A DNA stretch of 12,212 nucleotides. Source: an uncultured Burkholderiales bacterium (GTDB lineage: Bacteria > Pseudomonadota > Gammaproteobacteria > Burkholderiales > Burkholderiaceae_C). Positions within the stretch are counted from its first letter, which is position 1; the number at the start of each line of letters is the position of its first letter. Location of the stretch: assembly GCA_903953985.1 (NCBI GenBank), contig CAJBLW010000380.1, forward strand, positions 1 through 12,212, in the 5' to 3' direction. A program made the position numbers and the translations under genes. Shown piece by piece: positions 1 to 7,238 of this stretch. The notes beneath the pieces were generated by a model. The model was not told the DNA's origin, did no database searches, and saw only the letters and a list, made by a program, of their open reading frames with translations.

Positions 1-1771
1 AGTAGCCGTGCGCGATGCGCTTGCCAAAGGGTGATTCCTTGGCGGCGATCTCGTCGAAGTGCATGTAGAAATAGTCGCCCGACAGGCCGCCAAAGGCCAC
101 GATGTCGGCCTCGCCCACGGTGCGGCGGTGGGTGAGCAGGCTCTCGCCAATTTGCAGGTCTTCAAAGTGGCGGCGGAAAGGATGAACCTCGGTCTCGATC
201 AGCTTGGCGCCGCGCATGTACTCCCCCGTGACGGCGGCAATCATGGTGGGCGAGCCCTGCAGTGCGGTGCGTTGCATCAGGTGCTTGACGGCGCGGATGC
301 CGCCCAATTCTTCGCCTCCGCCAGCGCGGCCAGGGCCGCCGTGCTTGAGCTGGGGCAAGGGTGAGCCATGGCCGGTCGACTCGACTGCCGATTCACGGTC
401 CAGGATGTGCAGACGGCCATGCAAGGCGGCGGCCACCGGGATCATGCGGGCGGCGATGTGCGGGTCTTTGGTGACCAGTGTGCCGACCAAACTGCCCTGC
501 CCTCGTGCGGCCAGTTGCAGCGCTTCGTCCATGCCGTCGTAAGGCATGAGCGTGCTGACGGGGCCAAAGGCTTCGACGTCGTGCACGCTGTCGGTGTGCA
601 AAGGCTTTTGGCACAGCAGCAGCGTGGGTTGGAAGAAGGCACCGCCTTCAACGCCCTGCCCCACCGGGCTGAAACCGGCACCGCCGCCAAACACCAGCTC
701 GGCGCTTTGGCGCAACAGGGCCACGCGTTCGGCCACGTCGGCCTGCTGCGCATGCGAGGCCAAAGCGCCCATCTTCACGCCTTCGACCGACGGGTCGCCG
801 ACCACCACTTTGGCCAAACGGGCTTTGAGCTTTTCAACAACGGCATCGAGGTGTTGGCGCGGCACGATGGCGCGGCGGATGGCCGTGCACTTCTGGCCGG
901 CTTTGACGGTCATCTCGCGGGCAACTTCTTTGACAAACAAGTCAAACTCTTCGTCATCGGGCGTGACATCGGGCGCGAGGATGGCGCAGTTGAGCGAGTC
1001 GGCTTCGGCGTTGAAAGGGATGCTGTGTTTGACCACATTGGGGTGCACACGCAACATGGCGGCGGTGTCGGCCGAGCCGGTGAAGGTGACCACGTCTTGG
1101 CCATTCAGGCGGTCGAGCAGGTCACCCGTGGAGCCGATCACCAGCTGGAGCGAACCGGCAGGCAAGATGCCCGATTGCTCGACCAGGCGCACCATGGCCT
1201 CGGTCAGGTAGCTGGTGGACGATGCGGGTTTGCCGATGCAAGGCATGCCGGCCAAAAAGCTGGGCGCAAACTTTTCGAGCAAGCCCCAAATGGGGAAGTT
1301 GAAGGCGTTGATGTGTACCGCGATGCCGCCGCGCGGCACCAAGATGTGCGTGCCTGCAAAGCCGCCCTTTTTGCCCAGCGGGAAAGCCGGGCCTTCGTGG
1401 ATCAGGTTGCCGCTGGGCAACTCGTTGCTGCCCATGCTCGAATACGCGAACAAAGTGCCCGCGCCGCCTTCGATGTCGACCCAGCTGTCGGCACGCGTGG
1501 CACCGCTGTGGGCCGAGATGGCGTACAGCTGTTCTTTGTGCTCCCCCAGGAACTTGGCCAGGGCCTTGAGGCGCTGGGCGCGCTCCTGAAAATCGAGCTT
1601 GAGCAAGTTGGGCAGGCCCACCGTGCGGGCGTGGTGCACCGCATCACCAAAGTCGATGGCTTCGGCATGGGTTTGGTAAACCGTCTGGCCGTTGAGGGCG
1701 CTGCGCAGGGCTTGCGCGCCTTGCTGGCCGATCCATTGGCCGGCGATGAAACTTTGCAAAACTGGGGTCAT
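1..1771 (-). CDS. paaZ: PaaZ, bifunctional oxepin-CoA hydrolase / semialdehyde dehydrogenase (3' end cut by window)
   Basis: The cytoplasmic enzyme of aerobic phenylacetate catabolism: its MaoC-type domain hydrolyses the oxepin-CoA ring and its aldehyde dehydrogenase domain oxidises the resulting semialdehyde to 3-oxo-5,6-dehydrosuberyl-CoA. About 590 codons are visible; the family is near 680, so the C-terminus lies off the left edge. From the ATG at 1771 the dehydrogenase glutamate falls at E256 (NAEAD) and the nucleophile at C295 (AGQKC), the same numbers as in E. coli PaaZ, which fixes the start. NAFNFP and TFTGSA motifs are present. The hydratase begins near residue 545, and its D566 and H571 (SGDYFYMHFDE) correspond to the E. 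coli pair D561/H566. The ribosome-binding site is weak. It is divergent from the gentisate operon, and no other paa gene is visible. Identity is very secure. Confidence 0.95.
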   Translation of the reverse strand, partial: MTPVLQSFIAGQWIGQQGAQALRSALNGQTVYQTHAEAIDFGDAVHHARTVGLPNLLKLDFQERAQRLKALAKFLGEHKEQLYAISAHSGATRADSWVDIEGGAGTLFAYSSMGSNELPSGNLIHEGPAFPLGKKGGFAGTHILVPRGGIAVHINAFNFPIWGLLEKFAPSFLAGMPCIGKPASSTSYLTEAMVRLVEQSGILPAGSLQLVIGSTGDLLDRLNGQDVVTFTGSADTAAMLRVHPNVVKHSIPFNAEADSLNCAILAPDVTPDDEEFDLFVKEVAREMTVKAGQKCTAIRRAIVPRQHLDAVVEKLKARLAKVVVGDPSVEGVKMGALASHAQQADVAERVALLRQSAELVFGGGAGFSPVGQGVEGGAFFQPTLLLCQKPLHTDSVHDVEAFGPVSTLMPYDGMDEALQLAARGQGSLVGTLVTKDPHIAARMIPVAAALHGRLHILDRESAVESTGHGSPLPQLKHGGPGRAGGGEELGGIRAVKHLMQRTALQGSPTMIAAVTGEYMRGAKLIETEVHPFRRHFEDLQIGESLLTHRRTVGEADIVAFGGLSGDYFYMHFDEIAAKESPFGKRIAHGY

Positions 1772-1817
1772 ATGGCACTTTCTGAAAAGAAAAAAGCTCG
1801 GTTCATCAGCATTAGCC

Positions 1818-1833
1818 AACCGAGCGGTCGGTT
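1818..1833. promoter_or_regulatory. Palindromic operator, PaaR (TetR-family)-like
   Basis: A 16-bp inverted repeat with perfect 6-bp arms AACCGA and TCGGTT around GCGG; only one base pair of the 16-mer is asymmetric. It starts one base downstream of the putative paaZ -10, where a bound repressor would block initiation. From memory, TetR-type PaaR repressors of betaproteobacterial paa genes use ACCGACCGGTCGGT-like palindromes, released by phenylacetyl-CoA. The palindrome is seen directly; the regulator is inferred, and no paaR gene is in the window. Confidence 0.55.
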
Positions 1834-1834
1834 A

Positions 1835-1862
1835 ATTTTAATCGCTTTGCTGTGTCTGACCA
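1835..1862 (-). promoter_or_regulatory. Putative paaZ promoter
   Basis: On the minus strand a -35-like TGGTCA (1862-1857) is followed by a 16-bp spacer and a -10-like TAAAAT (1840-1835). It points at the paaZ ATG about 64 bp downstream. The match is moderate (4/6 and 5/6 to the sigma-70 consensus). Support comes from its position and from the palindrome immediately downstream of the -10. Confidence 0.45.
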
Positions 1863-1918
1863 CCCCAATTTGATCCTAGGGTTTTCACTCAACGGCAAAA
1901 CGATCAACACAAACACAG

Positions 1919-1948
1919 TTGAGCAAAATTAATATGTATGCTTATAAT
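1919..1948 (+). promoter_or_regulatory. Putative sigma-70 promoter of the gentisate operon
   Basis: TTGAGC (1919-1924), an 18-bp spacer and a perfect TATAAT (1943-1948) lie 32 bp upstream of the hydroxylase ATG. This is the best promoter-like sequence in the window and sits in a locally AT-rich stretch. The -10 is embedded in an 11-bp palindrome CTTAT-A-ATAAG (1941-1951) that could be a repressor site. No regulator gene for this operon is present in the window. Confidence 0.6.
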
Positions 1949-1980
1949 AAGTCCACAAAAATTTTCTTGTCGGAGACGTC

Positions 1981-3192
1981 ATGAGCAATGCTTCACCTCA
2001 ACTTCCTGTCATCGTTGCCGGTGGCGGCATTGGTGGCCTGGCTGCCGCATTGGCGCTGGTGCGCCAAGGCTTTCAGGTCACCGTGCTGGAGCAAGCCCCC
2101 GAGATCGGCGAGATCGGCGCAGGCATCCAACTCGGCCCCAACGCCTTTCACGCCTTTGACGCACTGGGCATTGGCGACAAAGCCCGTGGCCGTGCGGTTT
2201 ACACCGACTTTATGGTGATGCATGACGCCATCGACGAATACCAGGTCGGCAAGATCCCCACCGACGAGAAGTTCCGCCAACGCTTTGGTAATCCCTACGC
2301 CGTGATCCACCGCGCCGATGTGCATTTGTCTTTGCTTGAAGGCGCGCAAGAAACCGGCCAAGTCGCGTTTCACACCAACACCCGCGTGGTGCGCATCGAG
2401 CAAGACGACAACAGCGTGACCGTGTGGGACCAAAACGGCAAAGCCTTCCAGGGGTGCGCACTGATCGGGGCTGATGGTGTGAAGTCGGTGGTGCGAGAGC
2501 AGTTTGTAGGCGACCCGGCCCGCGTCACGGGGCATGTGGTGTACCGCGCTGTGGTCGACAAGAAAGACTTTCCGGTCGACCTGCAATGGAACGCGGCCGC
2601 CATCTGGGTCGGCCCCAACTGCCACCTGGTGCACTACCCGCTGCGCGGCGGTGAGCAGTACAACGTGGTGGTCACCTTCCACAGCCGCGAACAAGAAGAG
2701 TGGGGCATCACCGAAGGAAGCAAGGAAGAAGTGCAGAGCTACTTTCAGGGCATTTGCCCCAAAGCGCGTCAGCTGATCGATCTGCCCAAGACCTGGAAAC
2801 GCTGGGCCACGGCCGACCGCGAGCCGATTGGCCAATGGACTTATGGCCGCGTGACCCTGCTGGGCGACGCCGCGCACCCCACCACCCAATACATGGCCCA
2901 AGGCGCTTGCATGGCCATGGAAGACGCTGTCACTTTGGGCGAAGCCCTGCGCACCCACCACAACGACTGGCCCCAGGCCCTGGACATGTACCAACGCGCC
3001 CGCGTGGCCCGCACCGCCCGCATTGTGCTGTCGAGCCGCGAGATGGGCCGCATTTACCACGCCAAGGGTGTGGAGCGCCTGGTGCGCAATGACCTGTGGC
3101 GCGGCCGCAGCCCCGAGCGCTTTTATGATGCGATGGCATGGCTGTACGGCTGGAATGTGGGCAACTGCCTCGACGCCGCACAGCACAACTGA
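1981..3192 (+). CDS. 3-hydroxybenzoate 6-hydroxylase (FAD-dependent monooxygenase)
   Basis: Predicted NADH- and O2-dependent flavin monooxygenase, 403 aa, converting 3-hydroxybenzoate to gentisate in the cytoplasm. Class A hydroxylase motifs are visible in order: the FAD-binding GGGIGG at residues 14-19, the DG motif GADGVKS near 160-166, and the GD motif GDAAHP at 295-300 followed by a QYMAQGA stretch typical of this clade. ATG 1981 has GGAG at 1972-1975, five bases upstream. It is first in an operon, 18 bp before gentisate dioxygenase. Salicylate 1-hydroxylases share the fold but yield catechol. Three following gentisate-pathway genes argue for 6-hydroxylation of 3-hydroxybenzoate (the MhbM/XlnD/NagX type). 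The family is certain; the substrate is inferred from context. Confidence 0.88.
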   Translation: MSNASPQLPVIVAGGGIGGLAAALALVRQGFQVTVLEQAPEIGEIGAGIQLGPNAFHAFDALGIGDKARGRAVYTDFMVMHDAIDEYQVGKIPTDEKFRQRFGNPYAVIHRADVHLSLLEGAQETGQVAFHTNTRVVRIEQDDNSVTVWDQNGKAFQGCALIGADGVKSVVREQFVGDPARVTGHVVYRAVVDKKDFPVDLQWNAAAIWVGPNCHLVHYPLRGGEQYNVVVTFHSREQEEWGITEGSKEEVQSYFQGICPKARQLIDLPKTWKRWATADREPIGQWTYGRVTLLGDAAHPTTQYMAQGACMAMEDAVTLGEALRTHHNDWPQALDMYQRARVARTARIVLSSREMGRIYHAKGVERLVRNDLWRGRSPERFYDAMAWLYGWNVGNCLDAAQHN

Positions 3193-3210
3193 TTGAACGG
3201 AGCCACATTC

Positions 3211-4248
3211 ATGAACGATCTCGGACGCATCGAAGACCTGCCCCCAGACTATGTGCAGGATCTGCGCAACCTGAACCTGGTGCCCCTGTGGCCCAGCCTG
3301 CGCGGCGTGCTGCCACCCAAAGTGCCCACACGCCAGACCCAGCCGACCTGCTGGGCTTACAAAGACATCAAGCCCCTGCTTCTGAAGGCAGGCGAGCTGA
3401 CGCCGATTGAAAAAGCCGAGCGCCGCGTGCTGGTGCTGGCCAACCCGGGCCATGGTCTGGACAAGATGCAGGCCAGCGCTGCCATGTACTTGGGCATGCA
3501 ACTGCTGATGCCCGGCGAGTGGGCCCCCAGCCACCGCCACACGCCCAATGCGGTGCGCATGGTGGTGGAAGGCGAAGGCGCATGGACCACGGTGGACGGC
3601 GAGAAATGCCCCATGAGCCGTGGCGACTTGATCCTGACGCCCACAGGCCTGTGGCACGAGCACGGCCACGACGGCACCGAGCCCGTCATCTGGCTCGATG
3701 TGCTGGACTTGCCCTTGGTCTATTACATGGAGGCCAGCTACCACATCAACGGCGACCGCCAGACCGTGGTGCCTGGACGCAGCGACCAGCAATACGCCCG
3801 TGGCGGCGTGGTGCCCAGCCATGTGTTTGACCGCAGCAAAAAAGCCTACCCCATGCTGCGCTATGCCTGGAAAGACGCCAAAGCGGCACTCGAATCGCTG
3901 GCGTCTGACGATGCTGGTTTGGAGCAGGTGCAAGTGACTTACACCAACCCCGAAACCGGTGGTGATGCGGAGAACATTTTGGGCTTTTATGCCCTGATGC
4001 TGCGCCCCGGCCAAAGCCTGCGCTTAGCCGCACGTTCGCCCGCGCAGATCTTCCACGTCATCGAAGGCGCGGTGCAAGCGCAAATCGTGGCCAGCACCTT
4101 CACGCTGGCCGAAGCCGACACCTGCTGCGCGCCCGGCTACGAAGCCGTGACGCTGAAAAACCTGCGCGCCGACCAACCCGCCTTCGTGTTCATCGCCGAC
4201 GAATCACCCCTGCACCGCAAACTGGGCGTCTACGAAAACCGCGGCTAA
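3211..4248 (+). CDS. nagI: Gentisate 1,2-dioxygenase
   Basis: Fe(II)-dependent extradiol-type ring-cleavage enzyme that opens gentisate between C1 and C2 to give maleylpyruvate. The 345-aa protein is a bicupin of normal family length. The first cupin carries PSHRHTPNAVRMVVEG with H108 and H110, and the third ligand H149 in GLWHEH; the spacing equals the H104/H106/H145 triad recalled for the E. coli enzyme. The C-terminal cupin (about residues 250-335) lacks the HxH ligands, as expected. The start is ATG 3211 with GGAG at 3199-3202; an in-frame TTG at 3193, directly after the hydroxylase stop, is too close to use. The symbol follows the Ralstonia U2/Polaromonas naming. The gap downstream contains a palindromic repeat. 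Confidence 0.93.
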   Translation: MNDLGRIEDLPPDYVQDLRNLNLVPLWPSLRGVLPPKVPTRQTQPTCWAYKDIKPLLLKAGELTPIEKAERRVLVLANPGHGLDKMQASAAMYLGMQLLMPGEWAPSHRHTPNAVRMVVEGEGAWTTVDGEKCPMSRGDLILTPTGLWHEHGHDGTEPVIWLDVLDLPLVYYMEASYHINGDRQTVVPGRSDQQYARGGVVPSHVFDRSKKAYPMLRYAWKDAKAALESLASDDAGLEQVQVTYTNPETGGDAENILGFYALMLRPGQSLRLAARSPAQIFHVIEGAVQAQIVASTFTLAEADTCCAPGYEAVTLKNLRADQPAFVFIADESPLHRKLGVYENRG

Positions 4249-4258
4249 CCCGCAAACG

Positions 4259-4314
4259 GTCATCCTCGGGCTTGCCCCGAGGACCCATGGATGCCCGATC
4301 ATGCCGGGCATGAC
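4259..4314. repeat. REP/BIME-like palindromic element between dioxygenase and hydrolase genes
   Basis: A 56-bp element bounded by GTCAT (4259-4263) and its complement ATGAC (4310-4314). Inside are two perfect hairpins: TCCTCGGG / CCCGAGGA (4263-4270 and 4276-4283, 5-nt loop) and ATGCCCG / CGGGCAT (4291-4297 and 4305-4311, 7-nt loop), separated by CCCATGG. This layout closely resembles dispersed intergenic repeats I recall from many proteobacterial genomes. It lacks a T-run, so it is not a classical terminator. It could stabilise the upstream mRNA end or partly uncouple expression of the flanking genes. Confidence 0.75.
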
Positions 4315-4356
4315 AGCAGCCCCCTCACCATCACTGCCTTTTCATTGAACGACCCC

Positions 4357-5070
4357 ATGACCTCTTACCTCTTCACCCCCCCCGCCGTCCCCTCCCTGCC
4401 CATTCGTGGCCAACAAGAGCGCTTCCCCGTCAACCGCATCTTCTGCGTGGGCCGCAATTACCATGCACACGCCGTCGAGATGGGCCGCCCCGTGGACAAA
4501 AGCGTCGAGCAGGCGTTTTACTTCACCAAGTCGCCACAGACCTTGGTGGAAACCGGCGTGGACTCGGCTGCCGTGGTCGCCTACCCACCGCGCACCAACA
4601 ACTACCACTTCGAGATGGAACTGGTGCTGGCCATTGGCAAAGCGGGTTTTCGCGTAAGCGAAGCCAACGCGCATGAGCTGGTCTATGGCTACGCAGCCGG
4701 TCTGGACATGACGCGCCGCGACTTGCAGCTGGTGGCGCGCGACAAGGGCCGCCCTTGGGACACGGGCAAAGACATCGAGCAAGGCTCGGTCTGCTCCGAG
4801 ATCGTGCCCATGCCCGGCGTGGTGATCGAGAACGGCGCCATTGCGTTGGAAGTCAATGGCGTCACCAAGCAATCGTCCGACGTGGACAAGCTGATCTGGA
4901 ACATCCGGGAAATCATTGCCGACCTGTCGACCTATTACCACCTGCAACCCGGCGACCTGATCTACACCGGCACGCCCGAAGGCGTGGGGGCGGTGTTGCC
5001 GGGTGACCGCATCACCGGCCGAGTAGAAGGCGTGGCCGAACTGGCCCTGACCATCGGCGTTGCCGAGTAA
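4357..5070 (+). CDS. nagK: Fumarylpyruvate hydrolase (FAA hydrolase family)
   Basis: Cytoplasmic metal-dependent C-C hydrolase of the fumarylacetoacetase fold, splitting fumarylpyruvate into fumarate and pyruvate, the last step of the gentisate route. The product is 237 aa. The divalent-metal triad is visible: E86 and E88 in HFEMEL and D117 in GLDMTRRD. Typical segments FCVGRNYHAHAVEMG near the N-terminus and DLIYTGTPEGVG near the C-terminus are also present. ATG 4357 is chosen because MTSYLF leads directly into the family N-terminus, although no clear Shine-Dalgarno sequence precedes it. An in-frame ATG at 4291 lies inside the palindromic repeat and adds 22 residues of repeat-derived sequence, so it is rejected. 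Alone it could be any FAH-family hydrolase; neighbours fix the substrate. Confidence 0.9.
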   Translation: MTSYLFTPPAVPSLPIRGQQERFPVNRIFCVGRNYHAHAVEMGRPVDKSVEQAFYFTKSPQTLVETGVDSAAVVAYPPRTNNYHFEMELVLAIGKAGFRVSEANAHELVYGYAAGLDMTRRDLQLVARDKGRPWDTGKDIEQGSVCSEIVPMPGVVIENGAIALEVNGVTKQSSDVDKLIWNIREIIADLSTYYHLQPGDLIYTGTPEGVGAVLPGDRITGRVEGVAELALTIGVAE

Positions 5071-5113
5071 GGCGGCGGCTGTAAAGTCAGGAGTGGGCAT
5101 CCATCACAATGCG

Positions 5114-5141
5114 TGGGTTGCCGCACGTCGCTCGCAATGAC
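5114..5141. repeat. Partial dispersed repeat of the GTCATTGCGAG type
   Basis: Read on the minus strand, this stretch begins GTCATTGCGAGCGACG and continues through GCGGCAACCC. It matches the start of a family I recall from many bacterial genomes (GTCATTGCGAG, then a CGAAGCGACG-like core, then GGCAATCC). Only one side seems present, so this may be a degenerate or truncated copy. It fills most of the gap between the hydrolase and isomerase genes. No strong hairpin forms here. Confidence 0.5.
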
Positions 5142-5157
5142 AAACCTTGAAAAATCC

Positions 5158-5793
5158 ATGAAGCTCTACAATTTTTTCAGAAGCAGCACCTCGCACCGCC
5201 TGCGAATTGCGCTCAACATCAAAGGGATCGCCACCGACTACGTCGCGGTGAACTTGCGGGTTGATGAACAACAAAACGACGATTTCAGAGTGGTCAACCC
5301 CCAGCAACTGGTGCCCGCCCTGGACACCGGCGACAAGGTCATGATTCAGTCACCCGCGATCATTGAATGGCTGGAAGAAAAATACCCCACCCCAGCCCTG
5401 CTGCCTCAAGGTGCAGACGCGCGCGCCCATGTGCGAGCGCTGGCGGCCATCGTGGGATGCGATATCCACCCCATCAACAACCGACGCATTTTGCAGACCC
5501 TGCGCAAAACGTTCGGGGCCAACGAAGAGGCGGTCAACGCGTGGTGCGACACCTGGATCAGCGACGGCTTTGACGCCTACGAAGCACTGATTGCAGCAGA
5601 CCCGTCACGGGGACGCTTCAGCTATGGCGATACCCCGGGCATGGCCGATGTGTATTTGATCCCGCAAGTCGAAAGCGCTCGGCGCTTCAACGTGGACATG
5701 AACCGATGGCCCCTGATCAGCGCCATTGACAAGGCCTGCGGGGAGCTGGAGGTGTTTCAAAAGGCTGCGCCCCTGGTTCAACCCGACGTTTGA
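5158..5793 (+). CDS. nagL: Maleylpyruvate isomerase, glutathione-dependent (zeta-class GST)
   Basis: Converts maleylpyruvate to fumarylpyruvate with glutathione as cofactor. The protein is 211 aa, the usual length. The N-terminal thioredoxin-like domain has SSTSHRLRIAL (residues 9-19) and QSPAIIEWLEE (64-74), the glutathione-binding regions. The substrate-site residues I recall for Ralstonia NagL (R8, H104, R110, R176) fall at exactly those numbers here: R8, H104 and R110 in HPINNRR, and R176 in SARRF. This supports both the identity and ATG 5158. Upstream in-frame codons from 5113 are read through the repeat and are rejected. It is last in the operon, placed after the hydrolase although it acts before it. 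The next gene is convergent. Confidence 0.94.
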   Translation: MKLYNFFRSSTSHRLRIALNIKGIATDYVAVNLRVDEQQNDDFRVVNPQQLVPALDTGDKVMIQSPAIIEWLEEKYPTPALLPQGADARAHVRALAAIVGCDIHPINNRRILQTLRKTFGANEEAVNAWCDTWISDGFDAYEALIAADPSRGRFSYGDTPGMADVYLIPQVESARRFNVDMNRWPLISAIDKACGELEVFQKAAPLVQPDV

Positions 5794-5833
5794 TCGGTTG
5801 GCCGATGAGCGATGCCAATGACACGCTCAACGC

Positions 5834-6838
5834 TCAGCCAAGCACCTCGGTATCCACCTCGCTGTTGGCCTGCGCGTTGTAGCGGTTACCGGCCACGGTG
5901 CGCTGGTTGATCAGGGCATCCAGGCGCGCCAGCAAGTTCGCATCCAGTTTCACATTCACCGCCGCCAGATCGTCCAACAAGTGCGCTACCGAGGTGGTGC
6001 CAGGAATGGGGATGATGTTTTCACCCTGGTGCAGCAACCAGGCCAGCGCGAGCTGCGAAGGGCTGCAACCGGCCTCTTGCGCGAGCGCGTGGTAGGCGGG
6101 CAAGAGCTTCAAGTTGGCAGCGAAGTTCTCGGGGGTAAAGCGCGGCATGCCACGGCGAATGTCTTTGGACTCAAACCCGGCAATGTCCAACGGCGCACCG
6201 CACAAAAATCCCCGCGCCACCGGACTGAAGGCCACAAAGGCCGCGCCCAGTTCTCGGCAGGCCTGCAGCACCGCGATCTCGGGGTTGCGTGTCCACAGCG
6301 AATACTCGGTTTGCACGGCGGCAATCGGGTGCACCGCATGGGCCTTGCGCAAGGTGCTGGCCGACACCTCGGACAAGCCAATCGTCTGAATCTTGCCCTG
6401 GCGCACCAAGTCACTCAAAGCGCCCACGCTGTCTTCGATGGGCACTTTTTTGTCCCAGCGGTGCAGGTAATACAGGTCGATCACGTCGGTCTGCAAGCGG
6501 CGCAAAGAATCCTCACAGGTCTTTTTGATCGTCTCGGGGCGACCATCGATCACCCTCACCTTGCTGCCGTCGCTTTGCTCCACGCCTTGCATGCCGCATT
6601 TGCTGGCCAATGTGAACCGGTTGCGGTGCGGCTTCATCACCTGGCCCAACAAAGTTTCATTCGATCCGAAGCCATACAGCGCGGCGGTATCAAAGAAAGT
6701 CACGCCCTGGTCCAGGGCGGTGAGCAGCACGCGCTCGCCCTGCTGGGCCGAGACGGGTGCGCCATAAGCGTGGCTGAGGTTCATGCAGCCCAAGCCGATG
6801 GCGCTGACGGAAAAGGAGGCGATTTGACGGTTTTTCAT
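5834..6838 (-). CDS. Aldo/keto reductase
   Basis: Predicted cytosolic NADPH-dependent reductase of carbonyl compounds, 334 aa, (beta/alpha)8 barrel. The catalytic tetrad is complete: D50 and Y55 (FFDTAALYG), K80 (ASKCG) and H126 (YYLHRWD). GLGCMNLSHAYG near the N-terminus, TIGLSEVS and the coenzyme-binding IPIPGTTSVAHLLDD near the C-terminus place it with the AKR11/13-like bacterial branch (IolS/YakC-type). The substrate cannot be read from the sequence. It is convergent with the gentisate operon (40-bp gap) and probably monocistronic. The ATG at 6838 has no obvious Shine-Dalgarno sequence, but the N-terminus fits the family. No functional link to the neighbouring catabolic genes is evident. 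Confidence 0.92.
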   Translation of the reverse strand: MKNRQIASFSVSAIGLGCMNLSHAYGAPVSAQQGERVLLTALDQGVTFFDTAALYGFGSNETLLGQVMKPHRNRFTLASKCGMQGVEQSDGSKVRVIDGRPETIKKTCEDSLRRLQTDVIDLYYLHRWDKKVPIEDSVGALSDLVRQGKIQTIGLSEVSASTLRKAHAVHPIAAVQTEYSLWTRNPEIAVLQACRELGAAFVAFSPVARGFLCGAPLDIAGFESKDIRRGMPRFTPENFAANLKLLPAYHALAQEAGCSPSQLALAWLLHQGENIIPIPGTTSVAHLLDDLAAVNVKLDANLLARLDALINQRTVAGNRYNAQANSEVDTEVLG

Positions 6839-6897
6839 GAAGGTATCTTAGCGAACCCGCATCCCATGCGCCGCAGGCCACACCATCTCCAAAGCAC

Positions 6898-6996
6898 TTA
6901 TACGAGTTCGATCAACATCATCAGGCTGCTGACCAGTGCCCCAATCACCGCCCAACGGCTCAGGTCCTTGGCTCGGGTCTGGAACACCGCCGGCAT
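6898..6996 (-). CDS. Candidate small hydrophobic protein, 32 aa (doubtful)
   Basis: A short open frame upstream of the aldo/keto reductase, on the same strand. It begins MPAVFQTRAKDLSR and then has one hydrophobic stretch (WAVIGALVSSLMMLIELV) that could be a single membrane segment, with positively charged residues before it. The frame stays open upstream of the ATG for at least 18 codons, with possible TTG starts. No ribosome-binding site is visible and I do not recognise the protein. It may be a remnant of a gene lost when the adjacent toxin-antitoxin patch arrived or decayed, or chance. The rest of 6839-7054 shows nothing I can name. Confidence 0.22.
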   Translation of the reverse strand: MPAVFQTRAKDLSRWAVIGALVSSLMMLIELV

Positions 6997-7054
6997 GAAA
7001 TGCTGCGTATTTTTAAACCGATCCAATAATATGATTCGTTGATATACTTGACAG

Positions 7055-7238
7055 ATGGAAGACCATCAAATACGGACACTCCTTGACTTGCATGATCAGA
7101 TCCTAGATCAGGAAGATCCACAAACACCGACATGTGGCGGACAAAGGCGTTCCCTACGAATTCAAGAATGCGCATCAATTGATGTCAGATTTTTTTGCCG
7201 AGGTGGATTCGGTTTTACAAGAGGTGAAAACGACATGA
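7055..7238 (+). pseudogene. Broken TumE-like (DUF6516) toxin gene
   Basis: The first 20 codons from ATG 7055 (MEDHQIRTLLDLHD...) and, in a different frame, the last 39 codons before TGA 7236-7238 (HKHRHVADKGVPYEF... SDFFAEVDSVLQEV) both look like the two ends of TumE-family toxins, which I recall as around 100-120 aa. The central half is missing and the two ends are out of frame (+1), with the junction near 7115-7118 in a stretch holding several GATC copies. The C-terminal frame is closed upstream by TAG 7104, so no intact toxin can be made. The stop overlaps the antitoxin start (ATGA), the normal toxin-antitoxin arrangement. The family call is from remembered motifs. Confidence 0.68.

Noticed and set aside
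368..1873. 501-codon open frame on the plus strand
   Set aside because: It is antisense to paaZ, whose active-site residues align exactly. No plausible domain or ribosome-binding site.
1993..4014. 673-codon open frame on the minus strand
   Set aside because: It lies antisense to the hydroxylase and dioxygenase genes, both of which have clear catalytic motifs. Its translation is rich in H, Q, G and V with no recognisable domain, typical of the shadow of GC-rich genes.
4291..4356. Upstream start for fumarylpyruvate hydrolase
   Set aside because: The extra codons are translated from the palindromic repeat and do not belong to the family.
5113..5157. Upstream start for maleylpyruvate isomerase
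   Set aside because: The extension reads through the partial repeat; starting at 5158 places R8, H104, R110 and R176 at their recalled family positions.
5793..5829. Possible bidirectional terminator between the isomerase and aldo/keto reductase genes
   Set aside because: ATCGG/CCGAT and TGAGCG/CGCTCA can pair, but the stems are short, they compete, and no T-run follows on either strand.
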